14,785 nucleotides of DNA. It comes from Balneolales bacterium. Lineage in GTDB: Bacteria; Bacteroidota; Rhodothermia; Balneolales; Natronogracilivirgulaceae. Below, in pieces: positions 8,254 to 14,785 of the stretch (its first letter is position 1; the number at the start of each line of letters is the position of its first letter). The position numbers were made by a program, and so were the translations under genes. The notes under the pieces were generated by a model. The model did no database searches and had not been told where the DNA came from. It saw only the letters and a list, made by a program, of their open reading frames with translations. The DNA lies in assembly GCA_007131625.1 (NCBI GenBank), contig SLQC01000418.1, forward strand, positions 1 through 14,785, read 5' to 3'.

Positions 8254-8262
8254 TAACAGTTA
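8254..8262. promoter_or_regulatory. TAACAGTTA palindrome, copy 2 (candidate operator at +1)
   Basis: The same 9-bp palindrome as at 8084, here in TGCTAACAGTTAAA, lies eight bases after the -10 hexamer. A site here would let a bound protein block transcription initiation. The two copies are 170 bases apart, about 16 helical turns, which would permit looping. This is inference from position only. Confidence 0.35.
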
Positions 8263-8282
8263 AATACATTGACCATTGAGAT

Positions 8283-11200
8283 ATGTCCAGATCAGCCACG
8301 ATATCAATACTCTTATTAGTGATAGGTTTAATGATCAGTTTAGGATGCGTCAATCAGCAAGAAGAAAATACCAATCCAGGCGAGGCAGCTTCTGCTAATC
8401 AGGAACTGGTAATTGATCATAATGAAGAAGCTGAAACCATTTCTGTCTATCGAATCGGCGGGGATGAGCCGATTGTAACACACAATGTAAAGGCTGATTT
8501 CAGGCCCTATATTCACCCGATCGCAGCTCCTGATGGAAAGGGAGTGCTCACTGAAGACAGCCCAGAACATCATTCGCACCAAACAGGGCTTTACTGGGGA
8601 TTTACGGATGTAAACGGGCGGGACTATTTTCATAATCCACAGGGCGATCATTGGCGACGGGTTTCAGCGGGTATTCTAGAGGATCCAACACAGGAAGGCG
8701 ACCAGGGATTTTACAATCACAACCATGATCATGACCACAGTCACAGCCACAATCACGATCATGACCACAACCACAACCACTTCCATTCTGTTGGTAATCC
8801 GGGTACCCCAGGGGAAGTAAAATGGCAAACGGTATACGATCTGTTGGATGATCAGGGCAATGCGATTATGACAGAGACGCAAAACTGGTCGATGCGTGAG
8901 ACTGACGAGGAATTTATCCTGGACCTGGAATGGAGAGGAGAGGCGCACACGGATATAACGATAGGTGAATTTGATTACGGCGGATTATTTTTGCGAATGC
9001 CGTGGAGGGAAGGTATCCCCGGAGAAGTGGTCAATGCTGTCCGCGACCGAGATGAACGGGCAGAGGGGCAGAGAGCCATGTGGCTGAACATCGGAATGCA
9101 GGTTGAAGGGCGTGATGATTTGGCTTATATCGCTATCTTTGATCACTCTGATAATATTAGGTATCCAACACCCTGGCGAGTAGATGGCCAAATGGGGGTA
9201 GGCCCGGCGAAATCTGTGATGGGTGACTGGGAAATTGAGGAAGGTAACGTGGAGGTTATCCGGTACCGGATTGTCGTGTATACCAGTGAATTCAGGGATG
9301 TAGAACTAACTGCCAAATGGGAAGATTACGTGGAAAGCCATGGAACCTATTCGACTGCGTCAATGTGGGGAATTGCCCGTGAAGCCGGCCGGCAAGCTGA
9401 ATTTTTGACGCCGGATGAAGCTGCGGAAAATATGACACTTATAGACGGGTTTAAAGTCAGTGCCTGGGTGGGTGAACCGGAAATTACAACCCCGATGGCT
9501 TTTGCCTGGGATGACCGGGGGCGCCTTTGGGTAGCGGAAAACAATGATTATGAAACAAGGGGGACCGGCTTTTCAGCAGCTGGTGACAGCAGGATTCTGA
9601 TTCTGGAAGATACCAATGGGGATGGATATGCCGACAAACGGGACGTTTTCCTGGAAGGTATTGCATTTCCTGCGGCTATGGCGATCGGTTTTGATGGGCT
9701 TTTTCTCGGTGCTCCCCCTAACTTGCTGTTTGTTCCATTCGAAGAGGGTACCCGGGATGTAGCAGATATAGATAATGTTGAGGTGCTACTGACAGGTTGG
9801 GGAATTGATGACCGGCATGAAACCATCAACAGCCTGCACTGGGGGCCTGATGGCTGGTTGTATGGCCTGCAGGGAATTTTTACACATTCAAAAGTGGGCA
9901 AGCCCAAACCTGGTGTACAGCGCCTTTATACTCATAACGACCCATTCCCGGAATCCCTGGATGACCTTTTGGAAGGCGAAGGTGAAGAACTCAATGGCGG
10001 GGTCTGGAGGTACCATCCGACAAAAGATCGTTTTGAAGTTGTTGCCCACGGGCTGAGCAACCCCTGGGGAATCGATCATGATGCAAAGGGACAGCTTTTT
10101 GCAACAGCCTGTGTAATTCCGCATCTGTGGCATATAGTACCAGGCGGGGCTTACCATCGTCAGGGCGGTTCTCACTTTAATCCGTATGTCTATGAGGATA
10201 TCAAAACGATTGCCGATCACCGGCACCGTTCAGCTCACGGAGGAGCGAGTATCTATCTCTCGGATGCATTTCCCGAACAGCATTTCGGTCGTATTTTTAT
10301 GGCTAATATTCATGAGCATGCAGTTTTATCGGATATACTCGAACGATCGGGGTCTGGGTTTACGGCCAGCCACGGTGACGATTTTGCACTGGCAAATAAT
10401 GCCGCATGGGTGGGTTTCAGCACGGAAATCGGGCCCGATGGAGGGCTCTATATACTGGACTGGCACGACAGGGATATTTGTGGCACAGAGGTGCTGAACG
10501 AAGATACGGGGCGTATTTTTAAAATCATGCCTGAAGAATCCAATGCGGAAGAGTGGGAAGGGCGATATGATGATGTATCGGCCATGACGGATGATCAGCT
10601 TATCGATCTCCAAACCAAAAACAGCGCATGGCACGCACGCAGGGCGCGGGTCAATCTGCAATTCCGTGCCTCAAATGGGGAATTGGAAGAGGACACCCAC
10701 GAGAATCTTCGTGCCATGTTTCAAAGCGAACCCAATCCAGACTGGAGGTTACGGGCTATGTGGGCCTTGCATATAACGGGTGGATTTAATGATGATGAAC
10801 TGATTGAATTGCTGGACGATGAAGATGAATACGTTCGAAGCTGGGCAATCCAGATGCTTGCCGAAGATTTTTCACCTCCCGCGCAGGCGATTGAGAAATT
10901 CCAACAGATGGCCCGGCAGGATGAATCGCCGGTTGTCCGTCTCTATCTTGCTTCATTACTCCAGAGGCTGGATTATGATCATCGATGGGAAATCGCAGAA
11001 CATCTGATGTTGCACGGGGAAGATGAGGATGATCACAATATTCCCAATATGATCTGGTTCGGATTTGAACCTCTTGTTGGTGAGGATCCGGAGCGGGCTC
11101 TAGCTCTTGCCGGCCAAAGTGAAATTCCGGTAATTGCCCGTTTCAGTTCTCGCAGGGCAGTAGAGGCAGATGCTTTTGAACCTCTTGTCGATGTCATTGC

Positions 11201-12284
11201 AAGCTCGGCATCGAGACAGGTCAGCTTGCTGGAAGGCATGCGGGCAGGGTTGGAAGGTCGCCGTTCCGACCTGACTCCACCTGGAAACTGGACAGAGATC
11301 TATGATGAATTGAGGGAATCTGGTGAAGAACGAGTGGCACAACTGGCACTGGATATTGCACAACTGTTGGGGGATGAGAGCGCCTCGCTGGAATTTTTAG
11401 CTGTTTTAAAAGACTTTGAAGCACCCGTTGAGCAACGTCGTGAGGCTCTGCGTATTTTGGCAGACGAGCAGTATGAGGGAATTATTGAAGAAATACCTGC
11501 ACTGCTTGATGATGCTAATTTACGTGTTGAAGCGATAAGGGCCGTCGCTGCTTTTGAAAATGAAGCACTGGGAAATTTGCTTCTCGATCGGTACGCTGAT
11601 TTTGGCAGCATTGAAAAAAATGAAGCAGTTCGAGCTATGGCTTCGCGTCGGGTCTATGGCCAGATGTTAACCCGGGCGCTGGAAGAGGGGGAAATTCCGA
11701 GACGAGATGTTCCGGTTGACGTTGCCCGTCAGCTTCAGCGGGTCGTTGGTGTCGGGTTTGTTGATGTCTGGGGACCCATTGGCGATGAGCTTACGGATGA
11801 AGAAACGGCCTATGCCAGGTACAGAGAACTACTCACGGATACTGCAATAGACAACGCTGATGCTAACGAGGGCCGGGCTGTATTCCAGCGCGTTTGCGGA
11901 GCATGCCACACAATGTACGGAGTGGGGGGCGAAATAGGCCCTGACCTGACAGGTTCAAACAGGCATAACGTTGACTATATTTTGAGAATGGTGATCAATC
12001 CGGATGAGGTGATTGCAGACGCTTACAGGCTGGTTGTAATCACAACACGGGACGGGCGAACATTTTCAGGAAATATAGTTTCGGAAGGTGAGCGTCAATT
12101 GACATTGCGTACGGTAGCCCTGGATGAAGTTGTGATCAACAAATCCGATATTCAGACACGTGAAGACACAGAAACCTCCCTTATGCCCCCACGGTTATTT
12201 GATAATTTAACGGACGATGAAGTACTCGACCTGATCAAATATTTGCAAACGGATGAACAGGTGGAATTGCGGGTTGATCAATGA
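8283..12284 (+). CDS. Fusion lipoprotein: DUF6807 (PmoA-named) + PVC-type dehydrogenase + HEAT-like repeats + cytochrome c
   Basis: This 1333-residue protein begins with a signal peptide and SLGC, giving lipid-anchored Cys22. Residues about 45-355 are a DUF6807 domain: RPYIHPIAAPDG (74-85), HHSHQTGLYWG (96-106), DYFHNPQGDHW (114-124). Inside it H146-H168 is an alternating His tract. Residues about 378-750 are a PVC-type membrane-bound dehydrogenase propeller with DRHETINSL (His512), IPHLWH (His614) and SAHGG (His652). Residues about 760-1180 are helical HEAT-like repeats. The C-terminus is a PVC-type heme domain: CGACH at 1205-1209, GPDLTG after it, and Met1301 (SLMPP) as likely distal ligand. 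The dehydrogenase-to-heme order is classic for the family; the N-terminal DUF6807 fusion is less usual. DUF6807 is unrelated in function to methane oxygenase despite its database name. Likely role: periplasmic oxidation of a sugar-derived substrate with electrons leaving through the heme; the substrate is unknown. ATG 8283 has no clear Shine-Dalgarno but sits 30 bases after a good promoter. Confidence 0.9.
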   Translation: MSRSATISILLLVIGLMISLGCVNQQEENTNPGEAASANQELVIDHNEEAETISVYRIGGDEPIVTHNVKADFRPYIHPIAAPDGKGVLTEDSPEHHSHQTGLYWGFTDVNGRDYFHNPQGDHWRRVSAGILEDPTQEGDQGFYNHNHDHDHSHSHNHDHDHNHNHFHSVGNPGTPGEVKWQTVYDLLDDQGNAIMTETQNWSMRETDEEFILDLEWRGEAHTDITIGEFDYGGLFLRMPWREGIPGEVVNAVRDRDERAEGQRAMWLNIGMQVEGRDDLAYIAIFDHSDNIRYPTPWRVDGQMGVGPAKSVMGDWEIEEGNVEVIRYRIVVYTSEFRDVELTAKWEDYVESHGTYSTASMWGIAREAGRQAEFLTPDEAAENMTLIDGFKVSAWVGEPEITTPMAFAWDDRGRLWVAENNDYETRGTGFSAAGDSRILILEDTNGDGYADKRDVFLEGIAFPAAMAIGFDGLFLGAPPNLLFVPFEEGTRDVADIDNVEVLLTGWGIDDRHETINSLHWGPDGWLYGLQGIFTHSKVGKPKPGVQRLYTHNDPFPESLDDLLEGEGEELNGGVWRYHPTKDRFEVVAHGLSNPWGIDHDAKGQLFATACVIPHLWHIVPGGAYHRQGGSHFNPYVYEDIKTIADHRHRSAHGGASIYLSDAFPEQHFGRIFMANIHEHAVLSDILERSGSGFTASHGDDFALANNAAWVGFSTEIGPDGGLYILDWHDRDICGTEVLNEDTGRIFKIMPEESNAEEWEGRYDDVSAMTDDQLIDLQTKNSAWHARRARVNLQFRASNGELEEDTHENLRAMFQSEPNPDWRLRAMWALHITGGFNDDELIELLDDEDEYVRSWAIQMLAEDFSPPAQAIEKFQQMARQDESPVVRLYLASLLQRLDYDHRWEIAEHLMLHGEDEDDHNIPNMIWFGFEPLVGEDPERALALAGQSEIPVIARFSSRRAVEADAFEPLVDVIASSASRQVSLLEGMRAGLEGRRSDLTPPGNWTEIYDELRESGEERVAQLALDIAQLLGDESASLEFLAVLKDFEAPVEQRREALRILADEQYEGIIEEIPALLDDANLRVEAIRAVAAFENEALGNLLLDRYADFGSIEKNEAVRAMASRRVYGQMLTRALEEGEIPRRDVPVDVARQLQRVVGVGFVDVWGPIGDELTDEETAYARYRELLTDTAIDNADANEGRAVFQRVCGACHTMYGVGGEIGPDLTGSNRHNVDYILRMVINPDEVIADAYRLVVITTRDGRTFSGNIVSEGERQLTLRTVALDEVVINKSDIQTREDTETSLMPPRLFDNLTDDEVLDLIKYLQTDEQVELRVDQ
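8718..8786 (+). repeat. Alternating His-X tract (12 histidines in 23 residues)
   Basis: Codons 146-168 of the fusion lipoprotein have His at every even position, with Asn, Asp or Ser between. At DNA level this is a degenerate hexamer-like pattern that mixes CAC and CAT, AAC and AAT, GAT and GAC, and AGT and AGC. It is therefore not a recently slipped pure microsatellite. The tract sits between the DUF6807 motif GDHWRRV and the strand GEVKWQTVYDL, probably as an exposed loop. Such tracts bind Zn, Ni, Co or Cu in metal transporters and chaperones; that role here is inference. Confidence 0.85.
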
Positions 12285-12382
12285 TATCTGTCTGGCCGGT
12301 ATGTTTATAAACCCCGTCAGCAGTATATATACCGAACACATGGATATCGAAATTTTTGCTCTGGATTTTTCAGACAACTGAA

Positions 12383-12412
12383 TTGAATAAAAAACTTTAC
12401 AAGACGTATAAA
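12383..12412 (+). promoter_or_regulatory. Candidate promoter immediately before livG
   Basis: TTGAAT (12383-12388) and TATAAA (12407-12412) are 18 bases apart, close to sigma70 consensus. Transcription would begin near 12419, that is, at or just after the TTG at 12415. Either the mRNA is nearly leaderless, the promoter is false, or translation begins at the later in-frame TTG at 12448. The rest of the 130-base spacer (12285-12414) holds only a loose 6-bp stem (12297-12302 with 12329-12334) and no T-run, so a terminator for the upstream gene is not evident. Confidence 0.35.
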
Positions 12413-12414
12413 GT

Positions 12415-13203
12415 TTGGAAAAACAGAATTCCGGCAACGCAACATCATTGCAAATAAAAGATCTCTGCATGTCGTTCGGTGGGATTCAGGCTCTTGATGG
12501 GGTCTCTTTCAGTGTTTCTCCGGGAACCATTCATGGAATTATCGGCCCGAACGGGGCTGGCAAAACGACTTTGATCAACTGCATTTCCGGTCAGTTTACT
12601 CCATCTGGAAGCATCCGTTATGGAGATCATGAATTAACTCGGCTTCGGGCTCACGAACGAATCGGTCTTGGTATTGCCAGAACCTTTCAGCACATTAACA
12701 TTTATGGCGAACTCTCGGTGCTGGACAATGTTAAAATCGGAGGCCATCACCGATTGCAATCAAGGTGGCTGCACCAGTGTCTGTATTGGGGGCCTTTCGG
12801 CTGCAGCCGTGAGGAAACCCGGCTTCACAACGAAGCAATGGTTTTGCTTGAAACCCTCGATATGGAGGACGTTGCCGAGCTTCCGGCCGGCGAACTGTCC
12901 TACGGCCAGCAAAAACGTCTAGAGATTGGACGTGCACTTCTTGGACAGCCAAGCCTGCTTTTGCTCGACGAACCGATGGCGGGAATGAGCCGCCAGGAGA
13001 AGAATAATCTATCGGAGTGGATTCGACAAATCAGCCGCGAGCTGTCCGTAACTATTTTGATGATCGAACACGATATGAGCGTAATCCAGGCGCTGACCGA
13101 ACAGGTCGTGGTTTTGGACTTCGGCCGCAAGATAGCCGAAGGCACGCCTCGGGAGGTTGTTCAGGATCAACGGGTTCGAATCGCTTACCTGGGGGAGGAG
13201 TGA
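12415..13203 (+). CDS. livG: Branched-chain-amino-acid-type ABC transporter ATP-binding protein LivG
   Basis: This 262-residue cytoplasmic ATPase drives Liv/HAAT-type amino acid or related solute uptake. Visible motifs: Walker A GPNGAGKT (44-51), Q-loop Gln92 in RTFQHINIYGELSVLDNV (LivG-typical), signature LSYGQ (161-165), Walker B LLLLDE (181-186), AGMS D-loop and His219 of the H-loop. The C-terminal EGTPREVV...AYLG is the LivG/LivF tail. The start is uncertain. TTG 12415 is the first start after a stop at 12409, and TTG 12448 (MQIKDL) would also keep the first strand. No Shine-Dalgarno precedes either. The gene overlaps livH by one base (TGATG). Here livG comes before the permeases, whereas the classical order is livH-livM-livG-livF. 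No solute-binding protein gene is in view. Base composition is clearly more GC-rich than the genes at 2407-7971. Confidence 0.92.
   Translation: MEKQNSGNATSLQIKDLCMSFGGIQALDGVSFSVSPGTIHGIIGPNGAGKTTLINCISGQFTPSGSIRYGDHELTRLRAHERIGLGIARTFQHINIYGELSVLDNVKIGGHHRLQSRWLHQCLYWGPFGCSREETRLHNEAMVLLETLDMEDVAELPAGELSYGQQKRLEIGRALLGQPSLLLLDEPMAGMSRQEKNNLSEWIRQISRELSVTILMIEHDMSVIQALTEQVVVLDFGRKIAEGTPREVVQDQRVRIAYLGEE
13194..13200 (+). promoter_or_regulatory. Strong Shine-Dalgarno (GGAGGAG) for livH inside the livG end
   Basis: GGAGGAG ends two bases before the livH ATG at 13203, within the last two Glu codons of livG. It fixes the livH start at 13203 rather than any upstream start in the same open frame. 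It is the only strong Shine-Dalgarno I can see in front of a gene in this window. Confidence 0.7.
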
Positions 13204-14090
13204 TGGATTATTTTGCCGGCCTTTTGATCAACGGCATCCTGGTTGGTGCGATCTATTCGATGGTCGCCCTTGGGTTTGTATTGATTTACAAAGCCTCCAA
13301 AGTGCTGAATTTTGCCCAGGGCGAACTGCTCATGATCGGTGCTTATTTTTGCCTGGAACTGGTGATCCGGCTCCAAACCGGTATCGTTGCTGCTTTTTTG
13401 CTGACACTGGTGCTTATGTCGGTGATGGCCGTGCTGATCGAACGCCTGATTTTACGCAGAATGATGCATGCCCCGGTGATGAGTGTGGTGATGGTGACCA
13501 TCGGGCTGGGCATTATGTTGCGGTCGGTTGTACTGATGGTCTGGGGACCGATCACTATTCATTTTCCGTCCTTTATCACAGATGTACCGTTCGACCTTGG
13601 ATTTGTAAGGGTGAGCGTAATCTACATCTACGGATTTTTGATCTGCGTGGCGTTTATGTTGTTTTTTGGGCTGTTTTTCCGGTACACCCGAACCGGGCTG
13701 GTGATGCGGGCAACAGCCAGTTCGCAGGTGGCCGCCCGGAGCGTGGGCGTTCCGCTGCACCAGGTCTTTGCCCTGGCCTGGGTGGTAGCGGCGATCGTGT
13801 CGGCGGCCGGCGGGGTGATCACGGGGGCGATAGCCGGACTGACGCCCGACCTGAGCGCTTACGGAGTGCGCGTCTTCCCGGCAGTAATCCTCGGGGGACT
13901 CGACAGCATTGTGGGAACAACGATTGCCGGGGTATTGATCGGAGTGATGGAAGAGCTGGGAGGCGGGTATTTGAGGGACTGGACAGGGCTGAGCGGCCTC
14001 GGGCCGGTCATTCCGTTTTTTGTATTGATAGTTGTGCTGTGGATTCGCCCGCACGGACTGATGGGAAGCAAACAGATCGAACGCATATGA
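13203..14090 (+). CDS. livH: Branched-chain-amino-acid-type ABC transporter permease LivH
   Basis: This is a 295-residue integral membrane permease of normal family length, with about eight hydrophobic segments. GFVLIYKASKVLNFAQGE (24-41) is the conserved N-terminal permease signature (GL-LIYK-S-V-NFAQGE). The cytoplasmic loop MRATASSQVAARSVGVP (168-184) is the EAA-like contact with the ATPase. VILGGLDSIVGTTIAGVLIG (228-247) and the C-terminal PHGLMG are also typical. The open frame extends upstream of 13203, but that part is livG read in another frame. ATG 13203 has the Shine-Dalgarno GGAGGAG and overlaps the livG stop by one base, so it is translationally coupled. The substrate cannot be told from permease sequence; branched-chain or other amino acids, amides or urea-like solutes are possible. 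Confidence 0.93.
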   Translation: MDYFAGLLINGILVGAIYSMVALGFVLIYKASKVLNFAQGELLMIGAYFCLELVIRLQTGIVAAFLLTLVLMSVMAVLIERLILRRMMHAPVMSVVMVTIGLGIMLRSVVLMVWGPITIHFPSFITDVPFDLGFVRVSVIYIYGFLICVAFMLFFGLFFRYTRTGLVMRATASSQVAARSVGVPLHQVFALAWVVAAIVSAAGGVITGAIAGLTPDLSAYGVRVFPAVILGGLDSIVGTTIAGVLIGVMEELGGGYLRDWTGLSGLGPVIPFFVLIVVLWIRPHGLMGSKQIERI

Positions 14091-14182
14091 ATGGTGGAAA
14101 CTCAGCAATATCCAATAATGGTGCCAGACGAATACTCACTATGCAAGGGTATATCAATCCGGAGCCAAAAACTGAAAGTTGA
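14087..14182 (+). CDS. 31-codon ORF bridging livH and livM by stop/start overlaps
   Basis: ATG at 14087 overlaps the livH stop as ATGA (4 bases). Its own TGA at 14180-14182 overlaps the livM ATG by one base (TGATG). The peptide is hydrophilic, rich in Asn, Gly and Ser, starting MNGGNSAISNNGARR and ending in PKTES, with no membrane segment or known motif. No Shine-Dalgarno precedes it, so expression would rely on coupling to livH. A competing frame, ATG 14091 to TGA 14207 (38 codons), starts directly after the livH stop but runs into livM. This may be a real small protein, a device that delivers ribosomes to livM, or chance. Liv permease genes are usually adjacent. Confidence 0.4.
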   Translation: MNGGNSAISNNGARRILTMQGYINPEPKTES

Positions 14183-14785
14183 TGGAGTCCGGAAACAAAC
14201 ATATTGAAACCAAAGCCATGATAGGCCGCAGATTGCTGGAAACCCGCCTGGAACGTACCGGGGCGTGGGTATTGATACTCGCACTGGCAGCCGGATCGAT
14301 GATGTTGTCGAGTTATCACCTTTCGCTGCTGACAACAATGACGATATTCGCCCTTTCAGCCATGGGGCTGAACCTCCTTTCGGGCAATGCAGGGCTGATC
14401 TCGATCGCTCATGCCGCTTTTATGGGACTCGGGGCGTTTACGGCCGCCTGGTTTGCAATCGATATTGGAATTCCGGTATTGTTGGCCATTGTTTTTGCCG
14501 GGATGGTTTCAGCCGGGGCCGGGTTGCTGTTCGGGATCCCTTCACTTCGCCTGTCGGGGATCTACCTGATTCTGGCTACTTTTGCTGCTCAGATCATCCT
14601 CTACTGGTTTTTTGAACAAGCCCTTTGGCTTACTCAAAGCCCGGACGGACGCTTCGCCGGAATTCCAATTATCGCTGGATTCGAGTTTGCCGACCCCTGG
14701 CACTTTTACCTGCTGGTATTTGCATTTACAATCGCCGGAGCCGTTATTTACCTGAATATATTGCGATCCGGGCTGGGGCGGGCGA
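14182..14785 (+). CDS. livM: Branched-chain-amino-acid-type ABC transporter permease LivM (3' partial)
   Basis: The frame stays open to the window end (201 codons seen of roughly 300-350 expected). GLNLLSGNAGLISIAHAAF (62-80) is the LivM signature (GLNLL-GYAG-ISLGHAAF), here with Ala before His where many relatives have Gly. GIPSLRLSGIYLILATFA (118-135) is the second conserved block. Five or so hydrophobic segments are visible from residue 27 on. ATG 14182 is the first ATG after the in-frame stop at 14173. A second ATG at 14218 gives a 12-residue shorter N-terminus nearer the first membrane segment and remains possible. The 14182 start is favoured by the TGATG overlap with the preceding 31-codon ORF; neither start has a Shine-Dalgarno. 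LivF and the solute-binding protein may lie beyond the window. Confidence 0.9.
   Translation, partial: MESGNKHIETKAMIGRRLLETRLERTGAWVLILALAAGSMMLSSYHLSLLTTMTIFALSAMGLNLLSGNAGLISIAHAAFMGLGAFTAAWFAIDIGIPVLLAIVFAGMVSAGAGLLFGIPSLRLSGIYLILATFAAQIILYWFFEQALWLTQSPDGRFAGIPIIAGFEFADPWHFYLLVFAFTIAGAVIYLNILRSGLGRA

Noticed and set aside
8676..8948. Minus-strand frame with a Val/Met/Ile-rich, membrane-like run
   Set aside because: It is the antisense reading of the His-X tract codons. The hydrophobic run follows from GTG/ATG complements of CAC/CAT and is not a real membrane segment.
8283..9350. Methane monooxygenase subunit PmoA
   Set aside because: The N-terminal domain matches the DUF6807 family that carries a PmoA label in databases. 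It is a soluble domain behind a lipoprotein signal, with none of the membrane helices of true particulate methane monooxygenase.
12297..12334. CGGTAT/ATACCG stem after the fusion gene
   Set aside because: Six pairs around a 26-base loop with no T-run; too weak to call a terminator.
13017..13202. N-terminal extension of livH upstream of 13203
   Set aside because: It is livG sequence read in another frame. The GGAGGAG site and TGATG junction fix the livH start at 13203.
13157..14086. Long plus-strand frame overlapping livH
   Set aside because: It runs in a shifted frame over a clear permease and gives a Cys/Arg/Gly-rich product with no domain. Only its last 31 codons, from ATG 14087, are of interest.
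13452..14108. 218-codon minus-strand frame opposite livH
   Set aside because: It is an antisense shadow of a GC-rich membrane protein gene, with a low-complexity His/Pro/Gln-rich product and no recognisable family.

Overview
The window (14,785 bases) looks like chromosomal DNA of a Gram-negative bacterium from the Bacteroidota/Rhodothermota/Balneolota side of the tree. This rests on gene content only: a DUF5916 outer-membrane protein, secreted glucose/sorbosone-dehydrogenase-type propellers with PKD, cytochrome c and carbohydrate-binding modules, FG-GAP lipoproteins, and Planctomycetes/Verrucomicrobia-type dehydrogenases with CxxCH heme domains. Several proteins are rich in Asp/Glu, which fits a marine or saline habitat, but that is inference. 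No rRNA, tRNA, CRISPR array, transposase or insertion sequence was seen.

Layout. (1) 1-4605, plus strand: the 3' part of a PQQ-type sugar dehydrogenase fused to PKD, cytochrome c and a C-terminal carbohydrate-binding-like region, followed 36 bases later by a DUF5916 outer-membrane barrel. (2) 4606-8282: an AT-rich stretch with two convergent secreted-protein genes. One is a second sugar-dehydrogenase-like propeller (plus strand), the other a calcium-motif FG-GAP propeller lipoprotein (minus strand). A strong hairpin lies between them. Both genes have damaged or non-standard 5' ends. (3) 7972-8282: a divergent regulatory region with a good sigma70-like promoter, a repeated 9-bp palindrome and a possible micro-ORF. 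(4) 8283-12284: a 1333-residue lipoprotein that fuses a DUF6807 (PmoA-named) domain, a PVC-type dehydrogenase propeller, a HEAT-like helical region and a cytochrome c, with a 12-histidine alternating tract inside the DUF6807 domain. (5) 12415-14785: a GC-richer, tightly packed branched-chain-amino-acid-type (Liv) ABC transporter segment, livG-livH-(31-codon ORF)-livM. It is cut by the window end.

How it may fit together. The first five genes all encode predicted exported proteins. Three are sugar/polyol dehydrogenase-type propellers, and two of these carry their own heme domain to pass electrons on. With DUF5916 and the FG-GAP propeller they resemble an envelope-located oxidative carbohydrate-processing set. 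No PQQ synthesis genes, glycoside hydrolases, SusC/D pairs or sugar transporters are present, so the substrate is unknown. The Liv segment differs in base composition and translation signals and is probably an independent operon. The points most worth a second look are the His tract and four-part fusion in 8283-12284, the paired 5'-end lesions of the two propeller genes, the 31-codon ORF that links livH to livM by stop/start overlaps, and the TAACAGTTA palindrome pair before the fusion gene.
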